A stretch of DNA of 64,000 nt, taken from the NCBI GenBank assembly GCA_020524525.2, contig CP129018.1:2422115-2486114 (forward strand), read 5' to 3'. The first letter of the stretch is position 1. Every line of letters begins with the position of its first letter. Below the pieces are notes generated by a model. That model did no database searches. It worked only from the letters and a program-made list of their open reading frames with translations, and was not told the origin of the DNA. A program made the translations under genes and the position numbers. Of this stretch, positions 26,843 to 37,514 are shown piece after piece. Source of the DNA: Bacillus tianshenii (GTDB lineage Bacteria > Bacillota > Bacilli > Bacillales > Bacillaceae_N).

Positions 26843-27031
26843 ATGAGTCGTTTTTATCGTCATCGCTTACCGCCATGGCTTCGCCAATGTGTGATTGTCA
26901 TTGAACAGATCACGCTTCCGCTGGCGGCATTTCAGCTGTTAAGAACATTATTTATTCCGACCACATTTGATATTTTGCTGTCCGGCTTTTTAATTTTTCT
27001 TTATGTTTGCTTTATGATGAAGTGGATTTAG
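26843..27031 (+). CDS. yszA: Small membrane protein, YszA-like
   Basis: 62 residues with an excellent SD (AAGGAGGAAG) before the ATG at 26843. A basic, proline-containing start (RFYRHRLPPWLRQ) is followed by two hydrophobic segments (about 15-37 and 42-60). It lies on the plus strand between valS and ysxE, the position of the small gene yszA in B. subtilis; I assign it by position and general character. Its last 20 bp overlap the 3' end of ysxE tail to tail. Function unknown. Confidence 0.65.
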   Translation: MSRFYRHRLPPWLRQCVIVIEQITLPLAAFQLLRTLFIPTTFDILLSGFLIFLYVCFMMKWI

Positions 27032-28031
27032 GCGGTTCATTTGAAGCAGGTTTCTTTTCAAGTGTGTCAAACACAAAATGAGAAATATTTTGTTTTAACC
27101 AAACAGCCCGCTGAAGTCGCTTAACCTGCTTCAGCTCGTTTTTTTGTTCACGGTGAGCTTGGGCGAGCTGAATGTCATGCTCGATCACACGCATCGAGAG
27201 CAGTTCCCAGCTTAGCAGCAGCTTTTCTTCTTCTGACAGTGGAAATAAGCGCTGATACGTCTGCATTGCGGTCAGGATTGATTTTCGGCCGTATGGCATT
27301 TTATAAAATTGATGCTCAATCAAAAACTTCAAATCTAAAATCGGCGGGCCGATATATGCGCGTTCGAAGTTAAGTAAATAGGGCTTCTCATTACGGTGAT
27401 AGACGAGATGCTCGAGTCGCAAGTTTCCGTGGCATAAGCATGTGCGCTCTTTCTCCTTCTCTTCTGTCTGCTCATACCACGCTTCGAGCTTTTGCTTGGC
27501 AACCTCATCGACCTTCATTAACTCGGTATAGTGAAGGCAATAATTCAGCTCATAAGGCGACATATACACTTGTCTCTCACAGTATTCCAAATACTTCTCC
27601 AGCTTCTGACGCCGCTCATCCCACTCTTTCAAACTATATTCATAAAACTGCTTACGTGCCTCTTGTGTAATTGTTTGCTGCTGTGTTGTGCGTTGATGCA
27701 GACTAGCTGTTGCTTTGAAAAGGTCCACCACCCGCTCGCGTGCACTTACTTCCTTCGTTTCAACCCACGGCATTAAATAATAATAGGATGTGCCGTCATA
27801 ACTGAAATAGTGCTTATGCCGCGTCGGAATAATTGGCACAGCATGATGGATATTACTTTGCTGTAGCAGTAGCGATATTTGCGACAGATGATTTGCATGC
27901 ATCGCGTCGCTTCCAAGTTTTTTGAGCGCATAGACACCGTCCCATGTATACAGCTTATAGAGCCGCCCTTGCTCCTCAATATAATGCGGCTTCAGCTTAT
28001 ACTGCCCAAGCACCGACTGTAACTCTTTCAT
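27012..28031 (-). CDS. ysxE: Spore coat-associated kinase-like protein YsxE
   Basis: 339 residues of the CotS/YsxE family, which has a choline-kinase/APH-like fold. The N-lobe lysine is probably in GVYALKKLG. The catalytic loop reads CHGNLRLEHL (about 218-227), where active kinases have HGDLHPGN, and the metal-binding Asp of the DFD motif is replaced in LNFERA. The protein is therefore probably a non-catalytic or unusual family member, as for coat proteins. Its position next to spoVID, needed for coat assembly, matches B. subtilis. The C-terminal 25 residues are polar and unstructured. Confidence 0.85.
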   Translation of the reverse strand: MKELQSVLGQYKLKPHYIEEQGRLYKLYTWDGVYALKKLGSDAMHANHLSQISLLLQQSNIHHAVPIIPTRHKHYFSYDGTSYYYLMPWVETKEVSARERVVDLFKATASLHQRTTQQQTITQEARKQFYEYSLKEWDERRQKLEKYLEYCERQVYMSPYELNYCLHYTELMKVDEVAKQKLEAWYEQTEEKEKERTCLCHGNLRLEHLVYHRNEKPYLLNFERAYIGPPILDLKFLIEHQFYKMPYGRKSILTAMQTYQRLFPLSEEEKLLLSWELLSMRVIEHDIQLAQAHREQKNELKQVKRLQRAVWLKQNISHFVFDTLEKKPASNEPPKSTSS

Positions 28032-28116
28032 CCAAACACCTCCTGTCTTTCAATAAAAGCCCCACACCTTCCTCTTTGAAACAGCCTCCCTACCTTTCAA
28101 AAAAGACAGTAGAAGC

Positions 28117-28158
28117 GAAAAATGCTCGCATCAACCACAATTGTGCCGATACGAGCAT
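28117..28158 (-). terminator. Terminator of spoVID
   Basis: Stem ATGCTCGCATC/GATACGAGCAT (28122-28158, one mismatch or G-U) followed on the minus strand by TTTTTCG. The ysxE gene begins 86 bp further on, so ysxE may be read through or start separately. Confidence 0.75.
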
Positions 28159-28170
28159 GTTTTCTATGTG

Positions 28171-29283
28171 TTATTCGATTCTGCCGGCGGCGGTTGGGAT
28201 ATAAAGAATTTGGCCTTGTTCGATTTCATTACTGCTTTCTAGCTTATTAACTCGTAAAATTTGGGTTACAGGTACTTCATAGTTATCAGCAATTTCATCG
28301 AGTGACTCACCCTCTTGAATAATTCGCATCTTCACCTTTGTGAAAGCTTCCCGCTCGTTTGTCAGCATTTTTGTTAAGTACAGGGCGTTGTCATCACGTG
28401 TATGTGTTTTCACATTTTCAACGCCTTTTTCTTCTTGCTCTTCAGCAGGCTCTTCGTAGACCGGCTCATTCAGTTCTTCTTCACGCTCTATCACTGGCTC
28501 CTCATAGGCTGGCTCTTGTGCAATTGGCTCAGCTTCTTCTTCGATTTCTTCGATTTCTTCTACGTCATCGTACGTTTCAGCTTCGCGGAAGACGGAGAGC
28601 TCTGTTTCTTCTGGACGAGCTTTTACTTCAATTTGCGGTTCGTCGCGTTCTGGCTCCTTTTCTTCTTCTTCCCAGTCGTCAGCTTCTTCCTCTTCCAATT
28701 CAGGCTCTTTGCGTACTTCCACTTCAAACGATGGCACTTCCTCTAAATCCTCTTCCTGCTCCTCTTGCTCGACCTCCTCAAGCTCTTCCTCTTCCATCAC
28801 TGTTTCAGCTTCTTCATCCGTTTCGACTTCTTCTTCACGGTCTTCGTTTAAAATGCCGCTAATTTCAATATCAGCGCTCAGCTGTAAGCGGTTTGACTGG
28901 GGAAGCTCATAATCAAATGACTCAATCGATACATAGACATCATTTAAATCTGCAATCCGTTCAATTGGAATTGTGATATCAATTGGAAAACGATGCTCCA
29001 TCGCATAGATGCCATCTTCTGTTTCGTTCACTTCATCGACGGTCCGGCCCATCGCCGTATCGCGGAATGAATCAATGGACGCGTCATTTTCAACTTCTTC
29101 AGCACCACGATATTCTGCTGAGAGAAGCAAGCTGCCGACAATTGAAACATACTTCGCATTTTCCTTAATTGAAATTTCTGGCTCTAACGCAATCGATACT
29201 AAATCATCTACCTCTTGACCTCTATGAAATCCAACTGATTCTTGTACATGAAAACGCAGGTTTGAAGAACGAACGTCTGCCAA
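28171..29283 (-). CDS. spoVID: Stage VI sporulation protein D (coat morphogenetic protein with LysM)
   Basis: 370 residues. The N-terminal domain (about 1-170, LRFHVQESVGFHRGQEVDDL) is the conserved SpoVID region that directs coat encasement of the forespore. A highly acidic middle (about 170-300, long Glu runs) follows. At the C-terminus is a LysM domain (about 323-369, IIQEGESLDEIADNYEVPV), which in B. subtilis binds lipid II and SafA. Shorter than B. subtilis SpoVID (575) but with the same architecture; the loss is in the low-complexity middle. It works in the mother cell with SpoIVA and SafA. The gene sits between hemL and ysxE as usual. Confidence 0.9.
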   Translation of the reverse strand: MADVRSSNLRFHVQESVGFHRGQEVDDLVSIALEPEISIKENAKYVSIVGSLLLSAEYRGAEEVENDASIDSFRDTAMGRTVDEVNETEDGIYAMEHRFPIDITIPIERIADLNDVYVSIESFDYELPQSNRLQLSADIEISGILNEDREEEVETDEEAETVMEEEELEEVEQEEQEEDLEEVPSFEVEVRKEPELEEEEADDWEEEEKEPERDEPQIEVKARPEETELSVFREAETYDDVEEIEEIEEEAEPIAQEPAYEEPVIEREEELNEPVYEEPAEEQEEKGVENVKTHTRDDNALYLTKMLTNEREAFTKVKMRIIQEGESLDEIADNYEVPVTQILRVNKLESSNEIEQGQILYIPTAAGRIE

Positions 29284-29421
29284 TGTACATCCTCCTTTCA
29301 GCTCTCACACATATTTCATTATCCACAGTAAACTCATTGTTGAGGGAATTTCATAAAAATAGCTATGACATTAAAGGTGTATGTGCGAAGGAAGAGTATT
29401 ATGAAGAAATTTTTTGTGGAA

Positions 29422-29463
29422 CGAAAAAGCCGCACGATCTTCGGCTTGAGATCGTACGGCTTG
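29422..29463 (-). terminator. Terminator of the hem operon
   Basis: A 14-bp stem AAGCCGTACGATCT/AGATCGTGCGGCTT (one mismatch) followed on the minus strand by TTTCGTT, just after hemL and before spoVID. Confidence 0.85.
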
Positions 29464-29470
29464 AAGTGAC

Positions 29471-30760
29471 TTATTTTTTAATTTTCGCAAAGACGCGTTC
29501 TGCGGCTGCGATTGTGTATTCGATATCTTCATCTGTATGTTCTGTTGATAAGAACATGCCTTCAAATTGGGAAGGTGGCAGGAAGATGCCTTCTTCAATC
29601 ATTTCACGATAATATGCTGCAAACATGTCTAAGTCTGATGAAGAAGCCGCTTCGAAATTGACGACATCTTTATCTGTAAAGAAGAAGCCGACCATCGAGC
29701 CTGCACGGTTAATCGAATGTGGAATACCGTGCTTCTTAGCTGCTTCGCTTAAGCCTTCTTCTAAGCGCATCGCTTTCTGTTCAAATTCTTCGTATTTAAC
29801 AGGGGTCAGGCGTGACAGTGTTTCATAGCCTGCAGTCATTGCAAGCGGGTTACCTGAAAGTGTACCTGCTTGATAGATCGGTCCGTCTGGTGCAATGCGG
29901 CGCATAATTTCTTCTTTACCGCCGTATGCGCCGACTGGAAGGCCGCCACCGATTACTTTACCAAGACACGTTAAGTCAGGTGTGACATCGAAATAACCTT
30001 GTGCACAATTGTAACCTGTACGGAAGCCTGTCATAACTTCATCAAAAATTAATACAGTTCCGTTTTTCTCTGTTAGTTCACGAAGCTCTTCAAGGAAACC
30101 TGGCTGTGGTGGAACAACGCCCATGTTCCCAGCAACAGGCTCAACGATAACACCAGCAAGATCGTCACCAAATTCTTTGAATGCATAGCGTACGCTTTCA
30201 ATATCATTGTATGGCACTGTAATCGTGTTCTTCGCAACTGATTCAGGGACACCAGGACTGTCTGGGAGACCAAGTGTCGCAACACCTGAGCCTGCTTTAA
30301 TAAGAAGAGAATCGCCATGACCGTGATAGCAGCCTTCGAATTTCATAATGATATTACGTCCTGTGTAGCCGCGAGCAAGACGCAGTGCGCTCATTGTCGC
30401 TTCTGTCCCAGAGTTCACCATTCGAACAACCTCGATTGATGGAACACGCTCAATGACAAGCTCAGCAAGCTTGTTCTCAATCTCAGTTGAAGCACCGAAG
30501 CTTGTCCCTTTTTCCGTAACTTTCTTCAATTGCTCAACAACTTCATCATGGGCATGACCTAAAATAAGCGGACCCCATGAAAGAACGTAATCAAGATACT
30601 CGTTTCCGTCAACGTCATAGATCTTTGAACCTTTGCCGTGGTCCATGAAGATTGGGTCCATGTTTACGGATTTGAATGCACGCACAGGGCTGTTTACACC
30701 GCCTGGCATGAGCTTTGTTGCTGATTTGTAATGTGCTTTTGATTTATCAAAACTGCGCAT
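29471..30760 (-). CDS. hemL: Glutamate-1-semialdehyde 2,1-aminomutase
   Basis: 429 residues, the family length. A PLP enzyme that converts glutamate-1-semialdehyde to 5-aminolevulinate. Seen: [12 protein letters not shown] at the N-terminus, [21 protein letters not shown], the PLP-binding Asp in [10 protein letters not shown], the Schiff-base lysine in [17 protein letters not shown], and [13 protein letters not shown]. Last gene of the hemAXCDBL operon; its product feeds hemB. A terminator follows. Confidence 0.98.
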   Translation of the reverse strand: MRSFDKSKAHYKSATKLMPGGVNSPVRAFKSVNMDPIFMDHGKGSKIYDVDGNEYLDYVLSWGPLILGHAHDEVVEQLKKVTEKGTSFGASTEIENKLAELVIERVPSIEVVRMVNSGTEATMSALRLARGYTGRNIIMKFEGCYHGHGDSLLIKAGSGVATLGLPDSPGVPESVAKNTITVPYNDIESVRYAFKEFGDDLAGVIVEPVAGNMGVVPPQPGFLEELRELTEKNGTVLIFDEVMTGFRTGYNCAQGYFDVTPDLTCLGKVIGGGLPVGAYGGKEEIMRRIAPDGPIYQAGTLSGNPLAMTAGYETLSRLTPVKYEEFEQKAMRLEEGLSEAAKKHGIPHSINRAGSMVGFFFTDKDVVNFEAASSSDLDMFAAYYREMIEEGIFLPPSQFEGMFLSTEHTDEDIEYTIAAAERVFAKIKK

Positions 30761-30785
30761 GTGGAACTCCCCTTATCGCAATGTT

Positions 30786-31769
30786 TTACTTACCTTCATT
30801 CAACCATTTCGCTGCATCTTTTGCAAAATACGTAATAATCAAGTCTGCGCCAGCACGCTTCATCGCTGTTAACTTCTCAAGGACAACTGCTTTTTCATCA
30901 AGCCAGCCGTTTTGGGCAGCTGCTTTAATCATCGCATATTCGCCGCTCACATTATAGGCAACCATCGGCGCGTTGAAGCGGTCTTTCACTTCACGGATGA
31001 TATCTAAGTACGCAAGCGCCGGCTTGACCATTAAGAAATCTGCACCTTCTTCAAGGTCAGATTGTGCTTCACGAAGTGCTTCAAGGCGGTTTGCTGGGTT
31101 CATTTGATATGTTTTACGATCACCAAATTGCGGCGTGCTGTCCGCTGCATCACGGAACGGGCCGTAGAATGCAGAAGAATATTTCACTGCATATGACATA
31201 ATTGGAATGTGTGTATATCCTGCTTCATCTAAGCCTTTACGAATCGCGGCTACGAAGCCATCCATCATGTTTGAAGGAGCAATAATATCTGCTCCCGCTT
31301 CCGCCTGGCTTACAGCTGTCTTTGCAAGCAGTTCAAGTGACGGGTCATTTTCAACATCACCATTTGAAATGACACCACAATGGCCGTGGTCTGTGAATTC
31401 ACAAAGGCATGTATCTGCAATGACAAGCAGCTCAGGGAAATGCTGTTTAATTTGTGTAATCGCCTTTTGCACAATACCATGCGAATGATATGCTTCAGAG
31501 CCGACATCATCTTTATCATGCGGAATGCCGAATAGGACAACCGCTGGGATGCCTAAGCTTTGAACTTCTTCAATTTCCTCATTCAAACGGTCCAGTGACA
31601 ATTGGAAGACGCCTGGCATCGACGGAACTTCCTTACGAATGCCCACACCTTCTGCCACGAATAATGGATAAATTAAATCTTCTGTATGTAAATGTGTTTC
31701 TTGTACCATCGCACGCATCGTTTTCGATGAACGAAGGCGACGATGACGCTTGAATTGTAGGTCTTTCAT
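30786..31769 (-). CDS. hemB: Delta-aminolevulinic acid dehydratase (porphobilinogen synthase)
   Basis: 327 residues from the ATG at 31769 with SD GGGAGG; the longer frame to 31826 overlaps hemD and lacks an SD. It condenses two 5-aminolevulinates to porphobilinogen. Active-site lysines are in [15 protein letters not shown] and [11 protein letters not shown]. The zinc-binding cysteines are in [15 protein letters not shown]. The typical start [14 protein letters not shown] is present. Between hemD and hemL in the operon. Confidence 0.98.
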   Translation of the reverse strand: MKDLQFKRHRRLRSSKTMRAMVQETHLHTEDLIYPLFVAEGVGIRKEVPSMPGVFQLSLDRLNEEIEEVQSLGIPAVVLFGIPHDKDDVGSEAYHSHGIVQKAITQIKQHFPELLVIADTCLCEFTDHGHCGVISNGDVENDPSLELLAKTAVSQAEAGADIIAPSNMMDGFVAAIRKGLDEAGYTHIPIMSYAVKYSSAFYGPFRDAADSTPQFGDRKTYQMNPANRLEALREAQSDLEEGADFLMVKPALAYLDIIREVKDRFNAPMVAYNVSGEYAMIKAAAQNGWLDEKAVVLEKLTAMKRAGADLIITYFAKDAAKWLNEGK

Positions 31770-31773
31770 GCTT

Positions 31774-32571
31774 TTAAAACCTCCCTGAGTTAAAAAACGT
31801 TGCAATCGTATGTAGCAGCCCTTCAATCGTGTATTCCTCTGCAGTCAGAATGTTCGGGTAATGGTACTTCTCCGCTTCTTGGGCAGTAATTGGACCGATG
31901 CAGGCAACTGGCAGGCGGGCAATCGCATCGTGCCATGCCTCTCCGTCTAAGAGCTCAGCAAAGTGTCTGACGGTTGAAGGGCTTGTAAACGTAATCACAT
32001 CAACTTGATGCTGAAAAATAATTTCCTTCAGATGCGCTTTCGCTGCATCATTGCGGGCTGTGCGGTAGATGACAACATCATCCACGTTACAATTTATTCC
32101 CTTTAACTGCTCTGGTAAGTCCATTCTCGCAAGATTTCCGCGTGCAAGCAACAAATTTGTTCCAGCCGCTAATGAAGGGGCTAGTTCATCAAACAGCACA
32201 TCAGCCGTGTATTCGGTTGGGACGAAATCCACCGCAATGTGCTGAGCTTCAAGGGCACGCAATGTTTTCTTGCCAACTGCTGCCACTTTCGGAAGACTGT
32301 TCTTCCAGGTTGGAGCGGCATACCTTTCTGCATAGTGGACGAAAGCATCGACGCCGTTTGAGCTCGTTAACACAAGCCAATCATAATCACTAAGCGCAGT
32401 CAGGACCGCTTCTATCGGTGCTTCATCATGCGGAGGTGCAATCGTGATGAGCGGGACATTGACCGGAATGCCGCCATATTGCTCAATCTGCTTGGCGAAA
32501 GACTCGACTTGATGGGCAGCTCTCGTCACAAGCAAACGGACACCTTGAAGCTCAGTCAAGGTGTTCGTCAT
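31774..32571 (-). CDS. hemD: Uroporphyrinogen-III synthase
   Basis: 265 residues. Closes and isomerises hydroxymethylbilane to uroporphyrinogen III. Two HemD lobes are seen: [20 protein letters not shown] at the start, [17 protein letters not shown], and [14 protein letters not shown] with [17 protein letters not shown] in the C-lobe. Low sequence conservation is normal in the family; the assignment is firm from position between hemC and hemB. Its start overlaps the hemC stop codon by one base. Confidence 0.95.
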   Translation of the reverse strand: MTNTLTELQGVRLLVTRAAHQVESFAKQIEQYGGIPVNVPLITIAPPHDEAPIEAVLTALSDYDWLVLTSSNGVDAFVHYAERYAAPTWKNSLPKVAAVGKKTLRALEAQHIAVDFVPTEYTADVLFDELAPSLAAGTNLLLARGNLARMDLPEQLKGINCNVDDVVIYRTARNDAAKAHLKEIIFQHQVDVITFTSPSTVRHFAELLDGEAWHDAIARLPVACIGPITAQEAEKYHYPNILTAEEYTIEGLLHTIATFFNSGRF

Positions 32572-33503
32572 TACTGGTCGAGCTCCTCTTTCACTTGATC
32601 GAGAATTTCTTGTGCACCGCGCTCTTTCAAGCGTCTTGCCGCTTCTTCACCAAGCTGGACAGGGTCTGTTCCATATAGGTCTTCACGCAGTACGGTCTTT
32701 CCGTCTGGTGTTGCCACAAGTGCTGTTAGCTTAATTTCGTTTTCATCCGTAAAGATTGCGTAGCCTGCAACAGGTACTTGGCAGCTTCCTTCCATTTGGT
32801 AAAGAAATGCACGCTCAGCAGTTACGGTTGCTTCGACTGTTTTATCCGTCAGCTTCGCAAGGGCGTCCAATAATTCCTTGTCGTCTTCACGGCACTCAAT
32901 CGCAAGCGCACCTTGACCGACAGCAGGAACACTAATATCCGCATCAAGGAATTCTGTTACAACATTATCAGACCAGCCCATACGTGCTAACCCTGCAGCT
33001 GCTAAAATAATTGCATCAAATTCTTCTGTTTCAAGCTTTGATAAACGTGTGTCAATGTTTCCGCGAATCCATTTGATTTCAAGGTCAGGGCGTGCTGCTA
33101 AAATTTGCGCACCACGGCGCAGACTACTTGTTCCGACTACTGAACCTGCTGGAAGATCAGCTAATTTCACATGATCCTTGGAAATGAACGCATCACGGTG
33201 GTCCTCACGCTCAGGAATACAACCGATAACAAATCCTTCAGGCAGCTTTGAAGGCATATCTTTCATGCTGTGAACAGCCATGTCGATTTCTTTGTTTTCC
33301 ATTGCCTGTTCGATTTCTTTTACGAATAAGCCTTTTCCGCCTACTTTGGAAAGTGTGACGTTTAAGATTTGGTCACCTTTTGTCACGATTTTCTTTACTT
33401 CAAATTCAAATGGCAGGCCTGCTTCTTTCATTTTGTTAATGAACCAGTCTGTTTGTGTAAGAGCTAAATTACTTTTTCTTGAACCGATGACAATTTTTCG
33501 CAT
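32571..33503 (-). CDS. hemC: Porphobilinogen deaminase (hydroxymethylbilane synthase)
   Basis: 310 residues, standard length. Polymerises four porphobilinogens on a covalent dipyrromethane cofactor, attached to the cysteine in [13 protein letters not shown]. Also seen: [13 protein letters not shown] at the N-terminus, the substrate-binding [25 protein letters not shown] and [14 protein letters not shown] 33503 has SD GGAGGG. One-base overlap with hemD; 28 bp after hemX. Confidence 0.98.
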   Translation of the reverse strand: MRKIVIGSRKSNLALTQTDWFINKMKEAGLPFEFEVKKIVTKGDQILNVTLSKVGGKGLFVKEIEQAMENKEIDMAVHSMKDMPSKLPEGFVIGCIPEREDHRDAFISKDHVKLADLPAGSVVGTSSLRRGAQILAARPDLEIKWIRGNIDTRLSKLETEEFDAIILAAAGLARMGWSDNVVTEFLDADISVPAVGQGALAIECREDDKELLDALAKLTDKTVEATVTAERAFLYQMEGSCQVPVAGYAIFTDENEIKLTALVATPDGKTVLREDLYGTDPVQLGEEAARRLKERGAQEILDQVKEELDQ

Positions 33504-33531
33504 GAGAAACCCTCCGTCTTATGTCTATGAT

Positions 33532-34356
33532 TTATACCCAAAAATGAAAATTTGAAAGTGTGCCAAATAGGAAGAAATTCGACAGCAGTACGAGGAAAGC
33601 GCCGATATTCCAATAAGCAAGCACTTTTCCTTGAAATCCTTTTCCTACTCGCAAGTAAAGATAGGTGCTGTAAGCAAGCAGGACTAAGAATGAGCCAAGC
33701 ACCTTTGCGTCATACCAATGAAATGGGTCGAGGCTGATGTATGCCCATACGATTCCTAAGATTAATGAGACAAGCAACAGCGGCACACCGATCATGCTTA
33801 AGCTAAACGACATCTTCTCCAGCGTTGAAAGGTTACCGAGCCGTCTTAACCTTGTGCCCCATTTCTTCTTCTTAATTAACGTATATTGCAGCTGATACAT
33901 CGCCGAGAAAATGAACGAAAGAGAGAATGCACCGTAAGACAACAATGCAATCGTAATGTGAATCACTAACAACTCAGACACTAATTGTTCTGACAAAATA
34001 TCTGATTTATATTCCACTGGTGCAAACAAATGCAATGCCATAATAATGAAACCGAGTACATTTGTAAAGAAAACAAAAAAATCCACTCGAAAAATGCGGT
34101 TAATGACGAGTGAAAATGTGACAAGCACCCATGTATAAAAGTAAAGCCCCTCCGCCATGTTCAAAATCGGAAAGCGCCACATTTCGATCATACGGGAAGC
34201 TAGAAATGTTGTTTGCAAACCCCAAACAATAGAAAGCAACCAGAAGGCGTACTTATTTGCCTTCCGGTTGTTTTGCAAGAAATCAATGAAATATCCAAGC
34301 ACACTTAAGGCATACAGGATAATTGTAATATCGTAAATCCAGCCAAACGTAAACAT
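33532..34356 (-). CDS. hemX: HemX, membrane protein of the CcsA/HemX family
   Basis: 274 residues with about eight hydrophobic segments spread over the whole length and the CcsA-like pattern around WGLQTTFLASRM and WAYISLDPFHWYDAK. In B. subtilis HemX (276) lowers the amount of HemA and is not needed for heme synthesis itself. Position between hemA and hemC is the classical one. The 89-bp gap to hemA has no clear terminator. Confidence 0.92.
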   Translation of the reverse strand: MFTFGWIYDITIILYALSVLGYFIDFLQNNRKANKYAFWLLSIVWGLQTTFLASRMIEMWRFPILNMAEGLYFYTWVLVTFSLVINRIFRVDFFVFFTNVLGFIIMALHLFAPVEYKSDILSEQLVSELLVIHITIALLSYGAFSLSFIFSAMYQLQYTLIKKKKWGTRLRRLGNLSTLEKMSFSLSMIGVPLLLVSLILGIVWAYISLDPFHWYDAKVLGSFLVLLAYSTYLYLRVGKGFQGKVLAYWNIGAFLVLLSNFFLFGTLSNFHFWV

Positions 34357-34445
34357 ATACCTAATCCTCTCTTAGGATTGTCAGACTGCCGGTCTCCGTG
34401 TCCATTCAGCCTGCCTAAGCTTCTCTATTGCTACAAGCTCTAATT

Positions 34446-35816
34446 TTAGGATTGTTTCGATGTCTGGTGCGCTAACGTCCATCTCTTTTCCTTTTCAATT
34501 GGTACGACTACTTTGTTTTGAGCTTTCTGTAACTCAATCTCTTGCTGGACTTGTTCTTCTAAATCAAAGATTTTCATAAATAGCTTTAATGATTCTTCAG
34601 CTTCAGGCTCTGCTGCAAGCTCTTTGACGCGTGTAATCGGCTCGCGCAGCAATTGATTAATGATGCTCTTCGTATGCTTGTTAAGCACCTTTTTCTCACG
34701 GTCTGTTAAGTTCGGCATCTTGCGTTCGATGCTTTCCATCGTTTCTGCTTGAACGGAAAGTGCACGCTTGCGCAGTGATGAAATAATCGGCACAACGCCA
34801 AGTGTATCCATCCATTGTTGGAAGGCGATGATGTCCGCTTCAATCATCAAGCCGATTTGCTCAGCAGCCTGCTTGCGCTCAGCTAAGTTTGCTTCAACAA
34901 TGCCTTCAAGATCATCAATATCATATAAGAAGACACCTTCAAGGTCATCAAGGGCAGGATCTAAATCACGCGGTACGGCAATGTCCATCATGAACAGTGG
35001 ACGGCCTTTGCGTTTTTTGTCAATATTTTTCATCATATCCTTCGTAATGACATACCCCTTTTTGCCTGTGGAGCTGATGAGAATATCGCCTTCTAGTAAA
35101 GCCTTTTCAAGATTATCAAATGAGTAAGCTTGTCCGGAGAAACGCATCGCTAATTCCGTTGCTTTCTCGATCGTACGGTTGATGACAGTAATTTTCGCAG
35201 CACCGCTTCCGTGCAAGTTTTTCGCTGCTAGTTCACCCATCTTACCTGCGCCGACGATGACAACATGCTTATCTTCTAGACTTCCAAAAATCTTCTTTGC
35301 CAGCTCAACTGCTGCATAGCTGACCGAAACTGCATTTTCACCGATCTCTGTTTCTGAATGGCCGCGCTTTGCAAGTGTAACAGCTTGCTTGAAAAGCTGG
35401 TTAAACAGCGTGCCTGTCGTTTGTTCTGCTTGCGCAAGAAGAAACGCATCACGAACTTGCCCAAGGATTTGGGTTTCCCCAAGCACCATTGAGTCTAAGC
35501 CACACGCAACACGGAACAAATGCTCCACTGCATGCTCATTTTCATATATTTTTAAATAAGGAGAAAACTCCTCAATTTCGAGTCCGAACCATTCTGCTAA
35601 AAATGCTTTTGTATAGTAACGCCCTGTATGAAGCTGATCAGCCACGACATAAAGCTCTGTACGGTTACAAGTCGAGATAATAACATTCTCAAGAATGCTT
35701 TTCTGCTGACGAAGCGTTTGGTGCGCTTCTGATAAGCTTGCCTCGTTAAAAGTAAGCTTTTCGCGTATTTCAACAGGGGCCGTTTTATAATTTAAGCCAA
35801 CAACAAGAATGTGCAT
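34446..35816 (-). CDS. hemA: Glutamyl-tRNA reductase
   Basis: 456 residues. First committed step of heme synthesis: reduces glutamyl-tRNA to glutamate-1-semialdehyde. The nucleophile cysteine is in [13 protein letters not shown] (about residue 49). [15 protein letters not shown], the NADPH-binding [17 protein letters not shown], and the C-terminal dimerisation helix are present. First gene of the hem operon. The 248-bp gap upstream, shared with divergent ysxD, contains AT-rich promoter-like sequence (TTGTCA at about 35918) but no operator I can name. Confidence 0.97.
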   Translation of the reverse strand: MHILVVGLNYKTAPVEIREKLTFNEASLSEAHQTLRQQKSILENVIISTCNRTELYVVADQLHTGRYYTKAFLAEWFGLEIEEFSPYLKIYENEHAVEHLFRVACGLDSMVLGETQILGQVRDAFLLAQAEQTTGTLFNQLFKQAVTLAKRGHSETEIGENAVSVSYAAVELAKKIFGSLEDKHVVIVGAGKMGELAAKNLHGSGAAKITVINRTIEKATELAMRFSGQAYSFDNLEKALLEGDILISSTGKKGYVITKDMMKNIDKKRKGRPLFMMDIAVPRDLDPALDDLEGVFLYDIDDLEGIVEANLAERKQAAEQIGLMIEADIIAFQQWMDTLGVVPIISSLRKRALSVQAETMESIERKMPNLTDREKKVLNKHTKSIINQLLREPITRVKELAAEPEAEESLKLFMKIFDLEEQVQQEIELQKAQNKVVVPIEKEKRWTLAHQTSKQS

Positions 35817-36064
35817 CTTTCATACACCCCCACAAAAAAATCGCCAATCCGAAAATTCAACTATACATAATAATAACATACCCTGTTCGCTTACTTGTTA
35901 AAAAGTGTGAACAGAATATGACAACCTTCCCCCACCACAAAATAAATGTTTTCCAATAAATTATGCAGGAGAAATGCGACGTTTGTCATATACCTACCTT
36001 TAATCATACCAAACTAAAAACGTACGAATCAAGTACCTTTCGGGTGAAGGAGTGAGGCAATCGA

Positions 36065-36550
36065 ATGAAAAAATATGGAATCCTGCCAGGCACGATCTTA
36101 ATTGGTACAGGTTTGTATTTTTTTCTTTATCGAATGGATACGTTTCAAAATGGGCAGCAATTTTTCTCTTGGCCGACATTTTTGTTAATTATCGGCTTTG
36201 CTTTTCTACTTCAAGCATACATAGGAAAGGACCCTGCGAGTATTTTTTCCGGTGTGATGTTCACTGGTATTGGCGTTCACTTTCACGGACAGAACATGTT
36301 TGAGGCATGGCCTGTGCATTGGGGCGTGTACACCCTGCTCCTCGGCATCGCGTTCTTACTGCAGCACCAAAAGATGAAACGCGGCATCCTTCCAGGCATC
36401 CTCTTTCTCTTAATCTCGGTGATTGGCATCTTTGACACTGAAACGACGCAAGTAGTCAACCAAACAGGCGTCCTTGGCAAATGGTTCATGACCCTCTGGC
36501 CTGCCGCACTGATTGCGATTGGATTTTATTTATTGTTTATGAAGAAGTAG
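36065..36550 (+). CDS. ysxD: YsxD-like membrane protein
   Basis: 161 residues with about six hydrophobic segments in pairs separated by short polar turns (MKKYGILPGTILIGTGLYFF, FLLIIGFAFLLQAYIG, and so on), similar to the transmembrane module of LiaI/LiaF-type proteins. It stands between hemA and engB, where B. subtilis has ysxD (165 residues, function unknown); assignment is by position, size and topology. SD GGAG precedes the ATG. The 3' end overlaps that of the convergent next gene by 14 bp. Confidence 0.65.
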   Translation: MKKYGILPGTILIGTGLYFFLYRMDTFQNGQQFFSWPTFLLIIGFAFLLQAYIGKDPASIFSGVMFTGIGVHFHGQNMFEAWPVHWGVYTLLLGIAFLLQHQKMKRGILPGILFLLISVIGIFDTETTQVVNQTGVLGKWFMTLWPAALIAIGFYLLFMKK

Positions 36551-36878
36551 GCGGCTTCCTCTTCTTTGCGAGTTTCATTGCAATGAACTGCGGGATAAGA
36601 TTTAACAAGGTAACCACGATCAATAATTGGTTCGGAGACAACGGCTTAAAATAACCGCCCCAACGTGGATCTCCAGTCATCCTGCTAATGAAAAAAGAAG
36701 AAATCAAGGCAGATGCCACATTCCCAGCGAGTATGACTGTTGTTCTGCCATTGAGAGCGAGAAGCGATGTTGTGATAATCATAATTAGGTACCCAATCAT
36801 TGAACGATTTGCGAAGTCTTGATACATCGCAAAATAGACAAACGGAAAACAGTATACTGCAATGAGGAATTTCCTCAT
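36537..36878 (-). CDS. Small polytopic membrane protein of unknown function
   Basis: 113 residues from the ATG at 36878 (SD GAGGAGAG; the longer frame to 36899 starts inside the SD region). Four hydrophobic segments (about 3-18, 27-44, 48-62, 83-102) and a basic C-terminus KLAKKRKPP. No family recognised. It lies downstream of engB in the same direction but after a strong terminator, and its 3' end overlaps that of ysxD. Confidence 0.65.
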   Translation of the reverse strand: MRKFLIAVYCFPFVYFAMYQDFANRSMIGYLIMIITTSLLALNGRTTVILAGNVASALISSFFISRMTGDPRWGGYFKPLSPNQLLIVVTLLNLIPQFIAMKLAKKRKPPTSS

Positions 36879-36901
36879 CAGTTTTTCTCTCCTCCTCATG
36901 C

Positions 36902-36930
36902 AAAAAGCCGGCGCTCTGCCGGCTTTTTTT
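36902..36930 (-). terminator. Terminator of lonA-engB
   Basis: Perfect stem AAAGCCGGC/GCCGGCTTT with both flanks A- or T-rich (AAAAA and TTTTTTT). It closes the lonA-engB operon and could work in both directions. Confidence 0.85.
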
Positions 36931-36932
36931 GC

Positions 36933-37514
36933 TTATAACCTTGATTGAATGGCCTTCCACACTTCATCTTTCCCTTGTCCTGTTTGAGAGGAGAAGAGGA
37001 TAAGGTCGTCATCTGGTTCCATTTCTAAAGTTTGTTTGACGATTTTCAAGTGCTTCTGGATTTGACTTTTCTTCACTTTATCCGCTTTTGTAGCAGCAAC
37101 GATAACTGGAATCTCGTAATGCTTGAGAAAGTCGTACATGACGATGTCATCGTTGGATGGCGGATGTCGCAGGTCAACGATTTGAACGACGACCCGCAAA
37201 CGCTCTGACGATGTAAAATAAATCTCCATCATCTTGCCCCATGTTTCGCGTTCCTTCTTGGAAACCTTCGCGAATCCGTAGCCAGGGACATCAACGAAAT
37301 AGAGCATCTCGTTAATTAAAAAATAGTTTAATGTTTGCGTCTTACCTGGCTTGGAGGAAATACGGGCTAAGTTTTTGCGGTTCGTCAGCTTATTGATAAG
37401 CGACGACTTGCCGACATTAGAGCGGCCCGCTAGTGCGACTTCCGGATAATCCTCTTCAGGATAATGCTCTGGATAGACCGCACTCTTAATAAATTCAGAC
37501 TTTGTTACTTTCAT
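36933..37514 (-). CDS. engB: Ribosome biogenesis GTPase EngB/YsxC
   Basis: 193 residues of the EngB family. G1 [13 protein letters not shown]2 region [10 protein letters not shown]3 [11 protein letters not shown]4 TKADKV and G5 SSQTG are all visible. YsxC is essential for late assembly of the 50S subunit. Its start overlaps the lonA stop by one base (ATG/TAA type), so the two are translated together, as in B. subtilis. Confidence 0.97.
   Translation of the reverse strand: MKVTKSEFIKSAVYPEHYPEEDYPEVALAGRSNVGKSSLINKLTNRKNLARISSKPGKTQTLNYFLINEMLYFVDVPGYGFAKVSKKERETWGKMMEIYFTSSERLRVVVQIVDLRHPPSNDDIVMYDFLKHYEIPVIVAATKADKVKKSQIQKHLKIVKQTLEMEPDDDLILFSSQTGQGKDEVWKAIQSRL

Noticed and set aside
28359-28862. 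Long plus-strand frames opposite spoVID, and similar ones opposite the acidic pilus gene
   Set aside because: They mirror Glu-rich coding on the other strand, which yields Leu-, Phe- or Ser-rich open frames; no initiation signals.
29169-29612. Plus-strand frame of 147 codons between spoVID and hemL
   Set aside because: It overlaps the ends of both real genes and the hem terminator, and has no SD or recognisable protein character.
35817-36064. A PerR or other operator upstream of hemA
   Set aside because: The AT-rich stretch around 35865-35885 is not a convincing PerR box; more than half of the positions rely on A/T composition.
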